Origin: Thereva unica
Taxonomy: Eukaryota; Arthropoda; Insecta; Diptera; Therevidae
Direction of reading: 5' to 3'
Assembly: GCA_949987705.1 (NCBI GenBank)
Contig: OX465282.1
Location: forward strand, 4,514,501 to 4,578,500
Length of the DNA stretch: 64,000 nt
Part shown: piece after piece, positions 41,748 to 52,569 of the stretch
Numbering within the stretch: the stretch's first letter is position 1
Layout of the letters: each line of letters begins with the position of its first letter
The notes under the pieces: model-generated
Databases searched by the model: none
What the model saw: the letters and a program-made list of their open reading frames with translations, nothing else
What the model was told of the DNA's origin: nothing
Made by a program: the position numbers and the translations under genes

Positions 41748-43535
41748 CGGAATGAAACAGTAATTATCCTTTTTTACGAGCGATTGGTGAGAATATTTCA
41801 TCAATCGAGCAGCAGGGGATATGTGCTTGTCCGGGAGAGACTGCTGAAGGTTTTCACTCAGATGGTAGTGCTCGATTGCTGCAATAATGACAATAAGGTT
41901 GGACCTCCCTAGCTTTTGAACCACATAGACTTTACTTTAAGTTCACAGAATTAAAAACAAAACAAAGATTGGGCAATACGGTATTAAATATGTTTGTTTT
42001 AATTTTTATAGAAATTCGCGTAGTGAGTAGGTATTGCGACGATTAGGCATGGGAACCAATATGAGCTTAACCTTGATCTAAGGTCAAACTAATTAATGGT
42101 GGCGAATATATTATGATTTGACCTGTAATTTACTTTAGGTAAAGGTCAAGGCCAAAATTGGTACCGACAAATCATCCTAAGACCTACTTCCGTGCACGGT
42201 AACGAATTAAAGCCTACATATTTAAAAGCCTACATATTTAAAAGTAATGCCCTAACCTATCGATTTAAATTTTAGTACATATCTACTATATTAGTCCTAA
42301 ATAATAAGGGTTTCATAAAAAAGTTGTGGTCATAGGCCTCTAAGGACTAGTAGAGAACCTTTGAACACTCACAATCATGCCTCCTACATCTCTTACATCT
42401 CACGCAATTATAGAGCCACAAAAAGTTATCTTCTACTTCATAGAATACGACTAAAAAGTGGGTATTATTGAAAAAGAACTTTTATCACAATTTTTTTATC
42501 TCCTCCCCCACAAAAAGGGAAAAATGCTCTAAACATGAATATATTTGACCCTTTTCACAGGCAGACACACAAAGGGAGGAGAATGCTTAAGATGTCTTAG
42601 GTACCCACTTGTGAAAAGAATTTAGGCATTTTTTTTGAGGGGTGGATTTGAAGAAAATCTTTTTATACACATCTGCAAGCCCCAACTTCACAGGGACAAC
42701 CACAAATCTTTCTGTGTAGAAAAATACTTAACATGATGTACTATCTTTAAAAGAAGGGTATTTTTTTTCATGAATGAAGAACGCTAAATTTTCAGTTTTC
42801 TTTAAACTCACTTTTTTCCCTTTGTGTTGACCAATTTTCGTCTTCGGGGAGTTTTTTTTTCTTCTTCTTTTGCTTGATGTACAATATGAAATCCAATTTT
42901 AAGGGATACCAGCCGAAAGGATTAGGAGTTTTTAGTTGCTGATGTCTGCATTTGCTTCATGCCCTGAATATATAATATTTTTTCTATATATGGATATGAT
43001 AAAGAACCTTCTAAAATATTTGAAAAGGCCCGGTCTACGTCAGCAAATACATGGCTTGTATATCTTTTTTTTTTTAAAAGAAAGAGTAAATATTAATTCG
43101 AATTTTCTGGGAGGGATTTTGATGCTGTCGGAAATTGAATAAAGAACTCGAAGCCACATAGGACGAGAAAATATAATATTTTTAACCCTTAAGAAAATAC
43201 TATAAAGAGAGATAAGCGTTTTGAATTGAATCGTATTAGTCTATTTTTATTGAGTATTATGGGAGGGAGTAGGAGGAGTCTGTTTGCCATGGTATTCTAT
43301 AGGCAATAATAGATGTTATTTGCTTTGGTAAACGTTCAGATATTTGTGAAAGAAATCGAGTTGATGTTTATTCTTCACGGGTTTCGTTTATCTTATTATA
43401 GAAACCAGTATAGATTTAGTTTAAAATCTCTTAGTAAACACAATGGAGAAGTTTCATAAAAGAAGTTCTCACGGTTTTTTTTTTCATAAAGATAAAGGTA
43501 CAACGGATGCCTTTACACCACAGTAGAACGGCATT
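41748..43535. other. No gene recognised
   Basis: AT-rich. A weak inverted pair (GGAACCAATATGAGCTTAAC near 42051 and GGCCAAAATTGGTACC near 42149) could be a small MITE. No coding. Confidence 0.45.
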
Positions 43536-43615
43536 TTCCCATGCCAAAGTGCTGCAACACCTACTTAGAGATTTACCCGCGAGTTTTAGCACTCTATGTG
43601 ACCCATATCTGGAAA
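43536..43615. repeat. Dispersed 80-bp repeat, copy 2
   Basis: Second copy of the 41668-41747 repeat, same orientation, upstream of the plus-strand LINE relic that becomes recognisable from about 43960. That would make it part of the LINE's 5' region. Confidence 0.8.
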
Positions 43616-43959
43616 ACGCAGTTATCTTTTTTTTTTTGAGGGATTAAATCCCCTCGAAGGGGGAAATTCTATGCTTAAGTATGACCCTTTTATACTAGGT
43701 ACCAGCCCAATATGTCGTAATCGGTGCATTATCTAGTAGTAAGCTTAGTTCGAAGGAATTAATAGAGGACAGGTTAGGTTAATAAGAGTCTAGAGGGTAC
43801 TAAGGGAGGAGAAGGTAGATCTTGCTTTCAAACTCCTGGAAGTTGCAAGAATACAAATCGAACCTCACAGATTTAGCATTAGTCAAAACAAAAAATTTTT
43901 GTATCGGAGCTTTGATTTTTCACAGTCGATAACTTCAATAGCAGCCGGTAACAACCGCT

Positions 43960-45110
43960 AGGGCTAGCGAGAGACCACCTCGCCAGATTGTTATCCCTTA
44001 CGGATCAGGACCAACCTTCCGTCTCTTCTTTCTTTGTTAATAAGTTGGCTGCATTCACGCTCGCTCGGCTTGGTAATAGGTGATTGACTTGTCTCTTGCC
44101 AGCATATTCGTCAGTTCCAGAATACTAAACTGGCACGTTTCAAATGAGACATCAATGTCTGAGCATAGCCATATAAGGTTTAACTTGAGAGCTTCTGCTA
44201 TATTCTCTCGGAAGCATTTAAGCTTCCTCGGCAGGCTGACTGGTAGGCCTATTGCACCGCCCTCAGGTTAGTCAACCCAAGTTGGTAATAATACCATCAC
44301 TGAGGCCTATCTCGACCATGTCTCTGTAGGAAACGATCATCACAGTCTTTGAAAGTATGAAGAACCAACGGAAGGGCTGCAGGCAAAGGATAGAAGTCAG
44401 AAAACAATTCAAAAAGAACTGGACAAGAAAGTTCTTACCAACAAAGATTTGAGAAGATTCAAACGAAGATCATAGAAGGCCTTCTGCGAAGAAACGACAA
44501 GCTTCCAGCCTTCACTAGGTTACGCAAAGTGTTGTCTACGGACATATTAATGGTATTACCTCCCTCAAGACTCCTGAAGGGCCCTTAACAAAGAACGCTA
44601 GGGATACCAGGGAGCTATTAATAAGTACCCGAGTTCTCAGGTAACTCACCCTGGATTTGTCTTAGAACCTAACTCTGGATCGGAGGTAGAACTTGCTCAC
44701 CAGTCCTATAATAGAAACATAGGCCTGGCAAACATTTTCACTGCGGGTAAGATTGAGTAGGCCATTGGCACCTTCAAGGCTGCTGGAAAGGACCAGATTT
44801 TCCCTATCTTCGACGCGATCATTGAAGCCGCAGTAAAAAAGGGTTTCAAGCCATTACTGCGAGATGAATCAGGTCGCTTCTCAGCAGCAGATTGATAACT
44901 GCTGAGATGAATGGCAGAATCGATTACGGTAATGGCTGCTAAAGGCTGTCCTCAAGGGAGCGTCCTATCACCCCTCTTGTGATCAATCGTAATCTACGCA
45001 CTTCTTGCCAACCTGAATAGCCAGGCTTTAAAGCACCTAAAGGCCTTTGCAGGCGATATCGTCATTACGATTAATGACGGTCATAATGGCACCATTTCAA
45101 TCCATAGCAG
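43960..45110 (+). pseudogene. LOA-like LINE, endonuclease end through RT, heavily decayed
   Basis: 'IDLSLASIF' and 'WHVSNETSMSEHSHIRFNL' (44080-44200) are the end of a LINE endonuclease ('IDLTLAS ... W.V..E.S.SDH.HIRF'). Then 'QKELDKKVLT' linker pieces, 'GTFKAAGKDQIFP' (RT fingers), 'GCPQGSVLSPLL' in motif B, and 'KAFAGDIVITIN' where the catalytic FADD should be (first Asp changed to Gly, with residue order altered). Many stops and shifts. No C-terminus. Confidence 0.7.
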
Positions 45111-45129
45111 AACATTTTATTATTATTCC

Positions 45130-45325
45130 GAATACGGTATACAGGTCTGTCACATAAAAAAAAAGAGGCTGACAGCTTTGAATACCGTAAAAAAGCGTCC
45201 GCTAGTGACGTCAGCATTAATGCAGAAACAACAACTACGATTTTATATAGGAAAGGGTCACCAAGTGACTTCAGGCACTAAAATGACATTTCTCTTTTAC
45301 ATTGCCTTGTTTCTGTATACCGTGC
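45130..45325. repeat. Possible small MITE with ACGGTATACAG ends
   Basis: ACGGTATACAG near 45132 and CTGTATACCGT near 45313 are perfectly inverted over 11 bp, with TGACGTCAGC inside. Too short to classify. Confidence 0.4.
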
Positions 45326-45484
45326 CTCGGACTTAGATCAACTTCGAGAACAACTTCGCCGAAGCAACTTCACGAGTGCAGGCTTTACGTCTAGCAGGTT
45401 CTTATATTTACCCCTAATTTGTTTTTTTTCTTTTTTTTAATCCTTTCACATTTATTTTCCGTCTCTGTTTCCTGTTTTTATTTA

Positions 45485-45891
45485 CCCCGTTTATGACTAA
45501 GTTCAACCGAGTCTTAAACGGGGGTTGAGCTGAAACTGGGTCCACTCAACCCAACTCAGCTCTCCCACCTGGTACCCCATTTATGACTAGGTTGAAAAGT
45601 TGAGTCGAGGTTTAGTTGTAATTTCGACCACCGAATATGATATCGAGTTGAGTTCGTTGAGAATTTCACACAAAAATTTGAGGATATGTTTTGATATATT
45701 TTAACCCAAAGTGAACTCATCTCGACATCATATTCGGTGGTCGAAATTTCGACTCAATTTTTAAACCTAGTCATAAATGGGGCACTAGGTAGCAGAGCTG
45801 AGCTGGGTTGAGTGGACCCAGTTTCAACTCGACTTCCGTTTATAACTGGGTTGAATCTGGCTTGAACCTAGTCATAAACGGGGTATGGGTC
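45485..45891. mobile_element. Long palindrome / foldback element
   Basis: Arms of ~170-180 bp run from TACCCCGTTTATGACTAAGT (left) and its inverse ...ACCTAGTCATAAACGGGGTA (right). Landmarks pair in order: 'GAAACTGGGTCCACTCAACC' with 'GGTTGAGTGGACCCAGTTTC', 'CCCCATTTATGACTAGGTT' with its inverse, and 'TTTCGACCACCGAATATGAT' with its inverse. The loop is only about 55 bp. The core is copied once more at 46063-46195. No ORF. Confidence 0.85.
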
Positions 45892-46062
45892 GAGTTGATT
45901 TTTCGCCTCATATAACTGGTTGAGTAGTAATTGGGATGAAGCGACATTTGTTTTGTTTGTTTACCATCCGTGAGCCCACATTTGGGGTTAGTTTTATTTT
46001 CGGTGTTTTTGCTTGCACAGGAATAAAAATAATTTCGTTCAGAGTTTTTACATATTTATAAA

Positions 46063-46195
46063 TGAGAATTTCACACAAATATTTGAGGTTATGTTTTGAT
46101 TTCAGTTCAATTTATTTCAACCCAAAGTGAACTGAACTCGACATTCTATATGGTGGTCGAAATTTCAACTCAACCTTGACTCAATTTTCAAACGG
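46063..46195. repeat. Partial direct copy of the palindrome core
   Basis: 'GAATTTCACACAAATATTTG', 'AACCCAAAGTGAACTGAACT' and 'GGTGGTCGAAATTTC' match 45658-45765 in the same orientation. Probably a solo arm of the foldback family. Confidence 0.8.
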
Positions 46196-46489
46196 GATAA
46201 TTGTAGATATCTTTGCCCTAAGTTTCCCAAGTTTCTGTTCTGTCAGAGGCTATGTCGTAGGTTTCATAGCAAGAACTTAATGCCAGAAAGGGTTGATAGC
46301 CCTTCGACGGTAGCAGAATATATAGTTGGCTATCGATTCGATACGATATTAATTCGGCAGAAAATATATTCGTTAAATTTAAAAAAAAATGGGTGTTCGG
46401 GGAGAAACTTAATTTCACGCAAAGTAGTTTTTGTCCGGCCTCAGCAATTTAGGCGATGATAGCCCTAGATAACATCATCTCCAGATTCG

Positions 46490-46547
46490 GAGTAAAATTT
46501 GATCCACCCCCACCCCTCTCCAAGAACTGCTTCTGTATCCGCCCCTG
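46490..46547. mobile_element. Isolated hAT-type terminus
   Basis: Ends ...CTTCTGTATCCGCCCCTG at 46547, reading inward CAGGGGCGGATACAGAAG followed by a G-rich run, a common hAT end. The partner terminus is not visible, so the element is truncated or too diverged. 46548-47415 is AT-rich without features. Confidence 0.45.
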
Positions 46548-47415
46548 ATTATAATAAACACTTTGAAAAGAATTCAAAATCCTTCTTTATTTCTTAAGAC
46601 GAAATTTGCTTGATAAATAAATAAATTTCATGAATTTAATGCAACTTTATGATAATAACGCCATTACCATAATGCGAAATGTCTGTACTCTTTCCCGTAA
46701 ACTGAATCTCCTTGAAACAAAATATGAAAAAAAAATCTGATTAGAAGTTTTTCACGAAATTCAATTTCACTGTATTCACGCCCAAGGTGAAATGATCGCA
46801 CCTGCGAGAAGCCCAAAACGCGAAATAAGTTTTGATTTTTGGCCATTTCTTGGTATTTCTCGTTTTTTCTGTTTTTTTTTAAGTTTCTCTAAAATTTTTG
46901 TTAAGAAAATTTCCTTAGAATCAACAGCAAACATAAGAAAGTATCGTTGATAAAACTTTTCACTGGTTTCACTTTCACTTTATTTTCTTTTTTTTTTTGT
47001 ATATTTTGTTTCGTGCTGTTGGTTCGAGTGAAAAAATATAAAAATTCCTTCTAATCAACTAGAAAAAAGTGTTTTTTTAAATTTTTCATCAAAGGTAAAA
47101 ATCCTGTGGAATTTGTGGAGAAATAAAAATTTTTAAATATAATATTTATATTTTCTCATATTTTTCTTTAAACACACGTGCTACCGTTTAAGAAGTGCGG
47201 TCGCTTGAAAGTTTAATGAAGCAAATCGCTGTGGGCTATACAAAATTTTCAGAGGTTAAATACTTTATGGGAAAATTCGATGTTGAATTTTTCACTTACA
47301 ACATGTATACGAAAAAAAAATCATTAAATGTATTTTTATCTTATTTCATTCATTTCAAGGTTTAATTTTGAGCTGTTGCATTTTAAATATGTTTTTTCAT
47401 TCAAAATATTAATTT

Positions 47416-48846
47416 GGAGTCGGCCATAAATTACGTGAGATGATTTTTGCGATTTTTCGCAGGCCCCCCCCTCCCCCGTGAGATTTGGCTCGACCCCTCC
47501 CTCCCCCACTCACTAGAGATTTTTCAAAATTTAGCAAGGCTAGGCTAGCCGTTGGAAGCTAAACTATCGAGTAAATTAGTAGGATTTACCCATATCTTAA
47601 GGCCACAATTTACACACAGTTCGCCGGCAGGCCGTGGCCTGAAAGTTTTCGCCTTGAGGCCAAGTATTACCATAGACTCACCGGCCGCCAACGGTATGGG
47701 GCCTGCAGTTCAAGAAAGCGGAGAAACATCGCATTTATCGTCAGTTCGAGCTTTAAGATCTGCAGCCTTATTCTTGTTGTAGCATCATCCAAGCGAGATT
47801 TGTCTTAGGCGGTGTCATGTCACTTTGAATGTGGTATTCTCACCGTCGTATATGCAGGTCTGACAACTCGTGGCCCAAACCCGTGACTGATACGCGTATC
47901 CCTATTGGAGCTTCTTGATTTAGACTGCATATGGCGTGTTTGTCGGCAAGGAATTGAGATGATATGCGAGCGCGCGGTCAAGAAGTACTTCGGTACTCTT
48001 GCGCCACCAGTGGCCCATTCAAGAACTATTTCGACGTTGAACGATAACGCTCACACTTCACTCTATGGAATAGTGTATGAAGTTAACAGACCTGTGTATA
48101 CGACCGTGGGTATTCTAGATGGCTAGTGACGGGGCTATGAGGAACGTTGTGAAATGAAACAAATTTTCATTTGACAATCGAGTTTGACGTATTTAACAGT
48201 GTAACGTTTGTTATGACAAAGGCAAAAGAATTTGTAAAAATTAAAAAATAAAATTAGTTAATTTGCGTTTTGGTTATTGGATTTTAATTTTGTATAATTT
48301 TTTAGGGAATATACAATCAAAAGAATTGTTGTTTATATTTTTCTGCTTCAATTTAACTAAAGAAAGAAGCAAGAATTCACGCCGTATCCATTCGTAACGG
48401 AAAGTAAGTCGCGAGCTAAGCGTGAAAACCGAAGTGTGGATACTCGCGTTCGCGCTTGTTCGCGGGTGTTCACGGTGTGAGGCTGGAGCCGCCTTGTAGC
48501 TTTCGTTGAAGCCATGAACATTTTTTCACTTGCCTTGCCTTTCACTTGCGTGCCTGTCAGACGGATACCTGAAGTCTCATCCCTCAGTTAGACTGAGTCA
48601 AGCTTAGTCGTGCCGATCGACCGTCTGACAGGCCACTTACTGCCTACCGGCGGCCTGTAAGTGAAGAGAAACATGTTTTACTTAATTTAATCCACTTTTC
48701 CTGATATTTCTTTTTCTTGCTGTTTCTTAAAAAAAAAAAAATAATTACGTGATATTTGCCAAGACTCCCCCTCTCCCAAGTGAGATTTGGTGAGATTCCC
48801 CCCTTCCCACCCCCCTACACTCCACACGTAATTTATGGGCGGCCCC
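47416..48846. mobile_element. DNA transposon, GGGGCCGCCCATAAATTACG termini
   Basis: 22-bp inverted ends: left GGAGTCGGCCATAAATTACG, right (reverse-complemented) GGGGCCGCCCATAAATTACG. Both are followed inward by G/C homopolymer runs and AAATCTCAC words. Internal blocks (47608-47770 and 48360-48500) are shared with 3030-3894. No transposase is encoded and the TSD is unclear, so superfamily is not assigned. 'CCATAAATTACGT' ends of this sort recur in many insect genomes. Confidence 0.75.
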
Positions 48847-49217
48847 TTTTATCGTCAAAGGTTGTTGCTAACTAGAAAATGTGTACATAGGTTTCTTGTT
48901 CTGTTGCAAAAACTCAAAACCATTTTTTTTTTGTTCAGAGCCCATGTATTTTTAATTCTAAGGAAATAATCAAATAAACATTTATGTGCATAACCATGTG
49001 CATTAATGTTCTGATTTCACACACATTTATATACACAAATTTGTTATATTTAATGTAAGTATTTTTAAAGTACTATTTAAAATCCTGGAATTTTAAAGGT
49101 GTTTTCTAGGCTGGAAATGGGTTAGTAACAGAAATATTATCGCGCAAAAGAAATTCAATGATGTATGAAAATTTTATGGGTGTGTAGCCCCCCCCCCTTT
49201 ATTGTACTTGGATAATT
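48847..49217. other. No gene recognised
   Basis: AT-rich spacer with a C run near 49188-49197. Nothing supported. Confidence 0.5.
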
Positions 49218-49487
49218 TGTTCTTTTTAGCTAGCAAAATTCGGGGGGCAAAATCGTACCGTCACCTCCTCGCTGATAACCAACCGACGACGGACGTACCC
49301 AGTGCCCGGGGTATAGCTGGGCCACCCTATCCGATGGGGCATAATTCACGGATCCGGTCCTCCTGGTAGTGGGGTTGGGCGTTGGGGTAATTACCGAATT
49401 CTGAAAAAACACATCAGTTAAGAAACCCGAAGCGAAGCCTCGGAACGGACGCGAAAACGGCAACGACTACGGCAACAGCACCTGGAA

Positions 49488-50789
49488 ATGATTTTCGGAA
49501 CATGGAACACGCGTAGTACCTATGTTCAACTGCAACAGTTAAGTCAATATTAGACGAAGTGAAAAGTGTATAAAATAAAATTACTCGCGTTACAAGAGAT
49601 CAGATGGATAGGAGACGGGACAAAGGACCTTGGAAACTGGAAGAAATTCTACAGCTGTGGAAGGGAACATCACTTAGGAGCAGGGCCGGCGTTTGGCTCT
49701 TTTGCGCCCGGTGCAGTGTACCATATTGCGCCTCCATCAGCTGATCATTTTTGATCACAGTGACAGACAACGAAAAAGACACAAACACTCTGTGGAGTTC
49801 CTTTAATATATGAAAATGAAGGCACTTTTTCACTCTTTTTCTGAAAATGCCCGATGCAAATGCACCAACTGCGGCTCCTGCCTTTGTCTAATCATGATCG
49901 ATCCAATCGATCTTGCTTTATGCTGAGTTTGCTTGTTTTAACTCCACAAAACTCTCCTGCTAATGTTGTTTAATGCTCCAGTATGTTTTTCGGTGTTAGC
50001 TGCACTTCCCTAACTATTTCCACCACAATGCTGGGTTCCGTAAATCCTAAGTACTATACACTCGAGTCTCCATAATACAGGTCTTCATGTCATTCTCCAA
50101 GCCTTCATATTTCAAGGCATAATAGGTGGTCACCGCACGGCATGTATTAGTTTCTACTGTAGAATCTTGCACAGAAAAAACAGTCCACCTTAGTAGGCTT
50201 CCCGGTTATAAAAGGAGCTTTCAACAGCTTCAGAAAAGAAGCGATCCATGGGTTTCTCGCTGAATTAGGGATCTATAATAGAAAGAATTACTACAAATCA
50301 AGAACTATGGCACCGTCCCAGCCAAGAAAATAGACGAAGTGATCAGGCGAACGAAATGGATTTGGGCTAGCCACACCTTGCAGCCGACAATGGAAAAAGG
50401 CACAGACAAGAAAAGAACGGTAAGACTTTCAATTTTTTTTTCGAAGTTCTTAAATTGCGCCCGGTGCAAGTGCACCATTACCTGCTTAGGAGTAGACTTC
50501 GTAATACCTAAGTCAATTATTGATAATGTGATAGAATTCAAGCCAATCAGTGAACGACTATGCTCAATACGACTCCGAACGAAATTCTTCACCCTCTCAA
50601 TCATAAACGTATATGCAGAGACGGAGGAGAAAGCGGACACGACAAAGGACACTTATAAGCTTAAACACGCATACGACACGGCCCCTTCCAATGACATCAA
50701 GATGGTCATAGGAGACCTCAACGCCAAAATTGAAAGAGAGAACTGGTACAAACCGACCATTGGAAAGGAAAGTCTCCACGAAACATAAA
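49488..50789 (+). pseudogene. LINE endonuclease, interrupted by a hAT element
   Basis: Starts 'MIFGTWNTRSTY' (49488, catalytic Asn), with a stop and a shift, then 'LLALQEIRWIGDGTKDLGNW' (Glu in QEIRW). It is cut after 'CGREHHLG' by the insertion at 49681-50484. It resumes at 50493 in the reading frame expected after removing the insert and one TSD: 'VDFVIPKSIIDNV', 'ERLCSIRLRTKFFTLSIINV', 'MVIGDLNAKI' (Asp/Asn). The final part, 'NQIDHILIDRR' and 'NCESDHFLV' (SDH), is in the next frame. Confidence 0.82.
49681..50484. mobile_element. hAT element (family 1, copy C) with captured LINE RT fragments
   Basis: Starts CAGGGCCGGCGTTTGGCTCT and ends ...GCACCATTACCTG, having lost about 25 bp just before the last CTG. 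The exact 8-bp TSD cttaggag is at 49673-49680 and 50485-50492. The interior (50105-50405) contains 'GAFNSFRKEAIHGFLAELG', an RT motif-A region of LOA type, followed by 'QELWHRPSQENRRSDQANEM'-phase sequence whose bases match 7970-8050 of the RTE-like ORF. The same order is found in copy D. Confidence 0.9.
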
Positions 50790-50821
50790 ACGACAACTGA
50801 CAACGGGTTATCGATTTTGCA

Positions 50822-52115
50822 ATGAGCAAAAATATGATCGTCAGCTCAACATATTTCTCCAGAAAGGACATTCACAAATGCACATGGCGATCTCCCAGTG
50901 AAAGATACTGCAATCAAATAGACCATATACTCATAGACAGAAGGGCAGCTTCCAGTATCCTTCAAGTGAGAACCTGTAGAGGGGCAAATTGTGAATCGGA
51001 CCACTTCCTAGTTAAAGCTAAGTTAGTTAGATTCAGATGTCGGCTGTCCACTCAAGAAAAAAGAAACAACAAACTGAAGAAATTCGACGTTGACCGCCTC
51101 GAAGAACATACCGTATTAGAGAGATATCAAGCAACAATAGTAGAAAGGATAGGTCCAAGTCTAAACATAAATAATGCAGATACAGTTGAGGGAAAATGGA
51201 CAAGACTGAAGACAATACTGATGGATGTCACGAAGAAAACTGTAGGCTACAAACGCATAGCCAGATCCAGTGAATGGTACGACGAGGAATGTAATGCAGC
51301 TATAGAAGCCAGAAATAGAAACAGGAAGCAGCAGAGAAATGCACCACAAATGCACCCACCCAGGAAGAAGTACAAGGTGCCATACGATCCATAAAAAACA
51401 ACAAATCTCCAGGAATTGATAACATCCCAGCAGAGTTGATCAAACAAGGAGTCGAATCGCTTTCAGCAGCTATACATTAATTACTATGCTGCATATGGAG
51501 GAGCGAAAAAATGCCTGAAGATTGGGAACAAAGCATTATCTGCCCAATACACTAGAAAGGAGATAAATTGAACTGTGTAAACTGCAGAGGCATATCCCTT
51601 TTAAGCACAGTATATAAAATAATGACCAATATAATTAAGGCCACACTGGAACCTTATGCAGAAGCCGCAATAAGGGAATACCAAGCTGGATTCAGAAGAA
51701 ATAGGTCTCTGTTTTCAATAAGGCAAATCCTCGGAAAATGCTGGGAATACCGACGTGTATCAACTCTTCATCGACTTTAAACAAGCATACTACAGCATCG
51801 ACAGGGAGCAAATGTATGCGACAATCTTGGACCTAAACATCTCCCTAAAGATAGTTAAATTAACAAATATGACAATGGAAAACATATGGTATGCAGTCAG
51901 AATACAAGGAGAATTGACGGAGTTCTTCCCAGTCAAACAAGGCTTAAAGCAGGGCGATGAGCTGGCACCCATGCTATTTAATCTCTGCTTAAAAGGAGTA
52001 ATTCGCAAAGTAAACATTGATGCGAACGCAACCCTGCTTAAAAAATCAAAACCGTTGGCAGGAAATGCCGATGATATAAACTGCCGTACTTTAGAGAAAT
52101 TTTTACGGAATTAGA
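50822..52115 (+). pseudogene. LINE linker and reverse transcriptase, broken
   Basis: The post-endonuclease linker has 'KKFDVDRLEEHTVLERYQAT'. It joins prematurely to 'TQEEVQGAIRSIKNNKSPGI' and 'DNIPAELIKQG' (RT fingers), suggesting an internal deletion near 51340. Then 'NCRGISLLSTVYKI', 'EYQAGFRRNRS', motif A 'LFIDFKQAYYSIDRE', motif B 'VKQGLKQGDELAPMLFNL' and motif C changed from YADD to 'GNADD'. Four or more frame changes. The C-terminal 'YLGSTVSEDND' jumps directly to 'RWAGHVQSMDD', another deletion. Confidence 0.85.
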
Positions 52116-52569
52116 AGAGGGAGTCAAAGATATAGGACTGCAAATAAACGCAGAAAAAAGTAAAATTCTAATTCAGACAAGGGTGGAAAGAAGAAGAAGA
52201 AACCACAATACCACCTAGGGGGAATATAACTTTGAACGGGTAAACCAATTTAACTACCTGGGGTCCACAGTCAGCGAAGACAACGATGAAACGTTGGGCG
52301 GGTCATGTCCAAAGTATGGATGACTCAAGGATACCAAAAAAGCCCTTTACCTACTACCAGATGGCAGAAGACTAGTTGGAAACCACGGTCAAGGTGGGAG
52401 GATAATGTTAAGGCCGATGAAGCAAAACTGCTCAATATAAGAAATTGGAGACAAGCTGCGGAGCAGAGATACGTCTGGAGGAAGACGCTTATGGAGGCCA
52501 AGGCTCGAATTGGGCTGTATAGCCATCGAAGAAGAAGAAGAAAAGGTCGTTCTTTGATACACTTCTTGT

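Larger units (their letters stand above)
49218..52555 (+). mobile_element. RTE-like LINE, decayed, carrying a hAT insertion
   Basis: Leader (49218-49487), endonuclease in two pieces around the hAT insertion, then linker, RT and C-terminal traces, ending in a GAAGAAGAAGAAGAAAAG tail. Domain order and motifs match the element at 5985-8282 in type, but this copy keeps the endonuclease. Several internal deletions and shifts show it is old. It joins the LOA-like LINE on the minus strand at about 52556. Confidence 0.85.
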
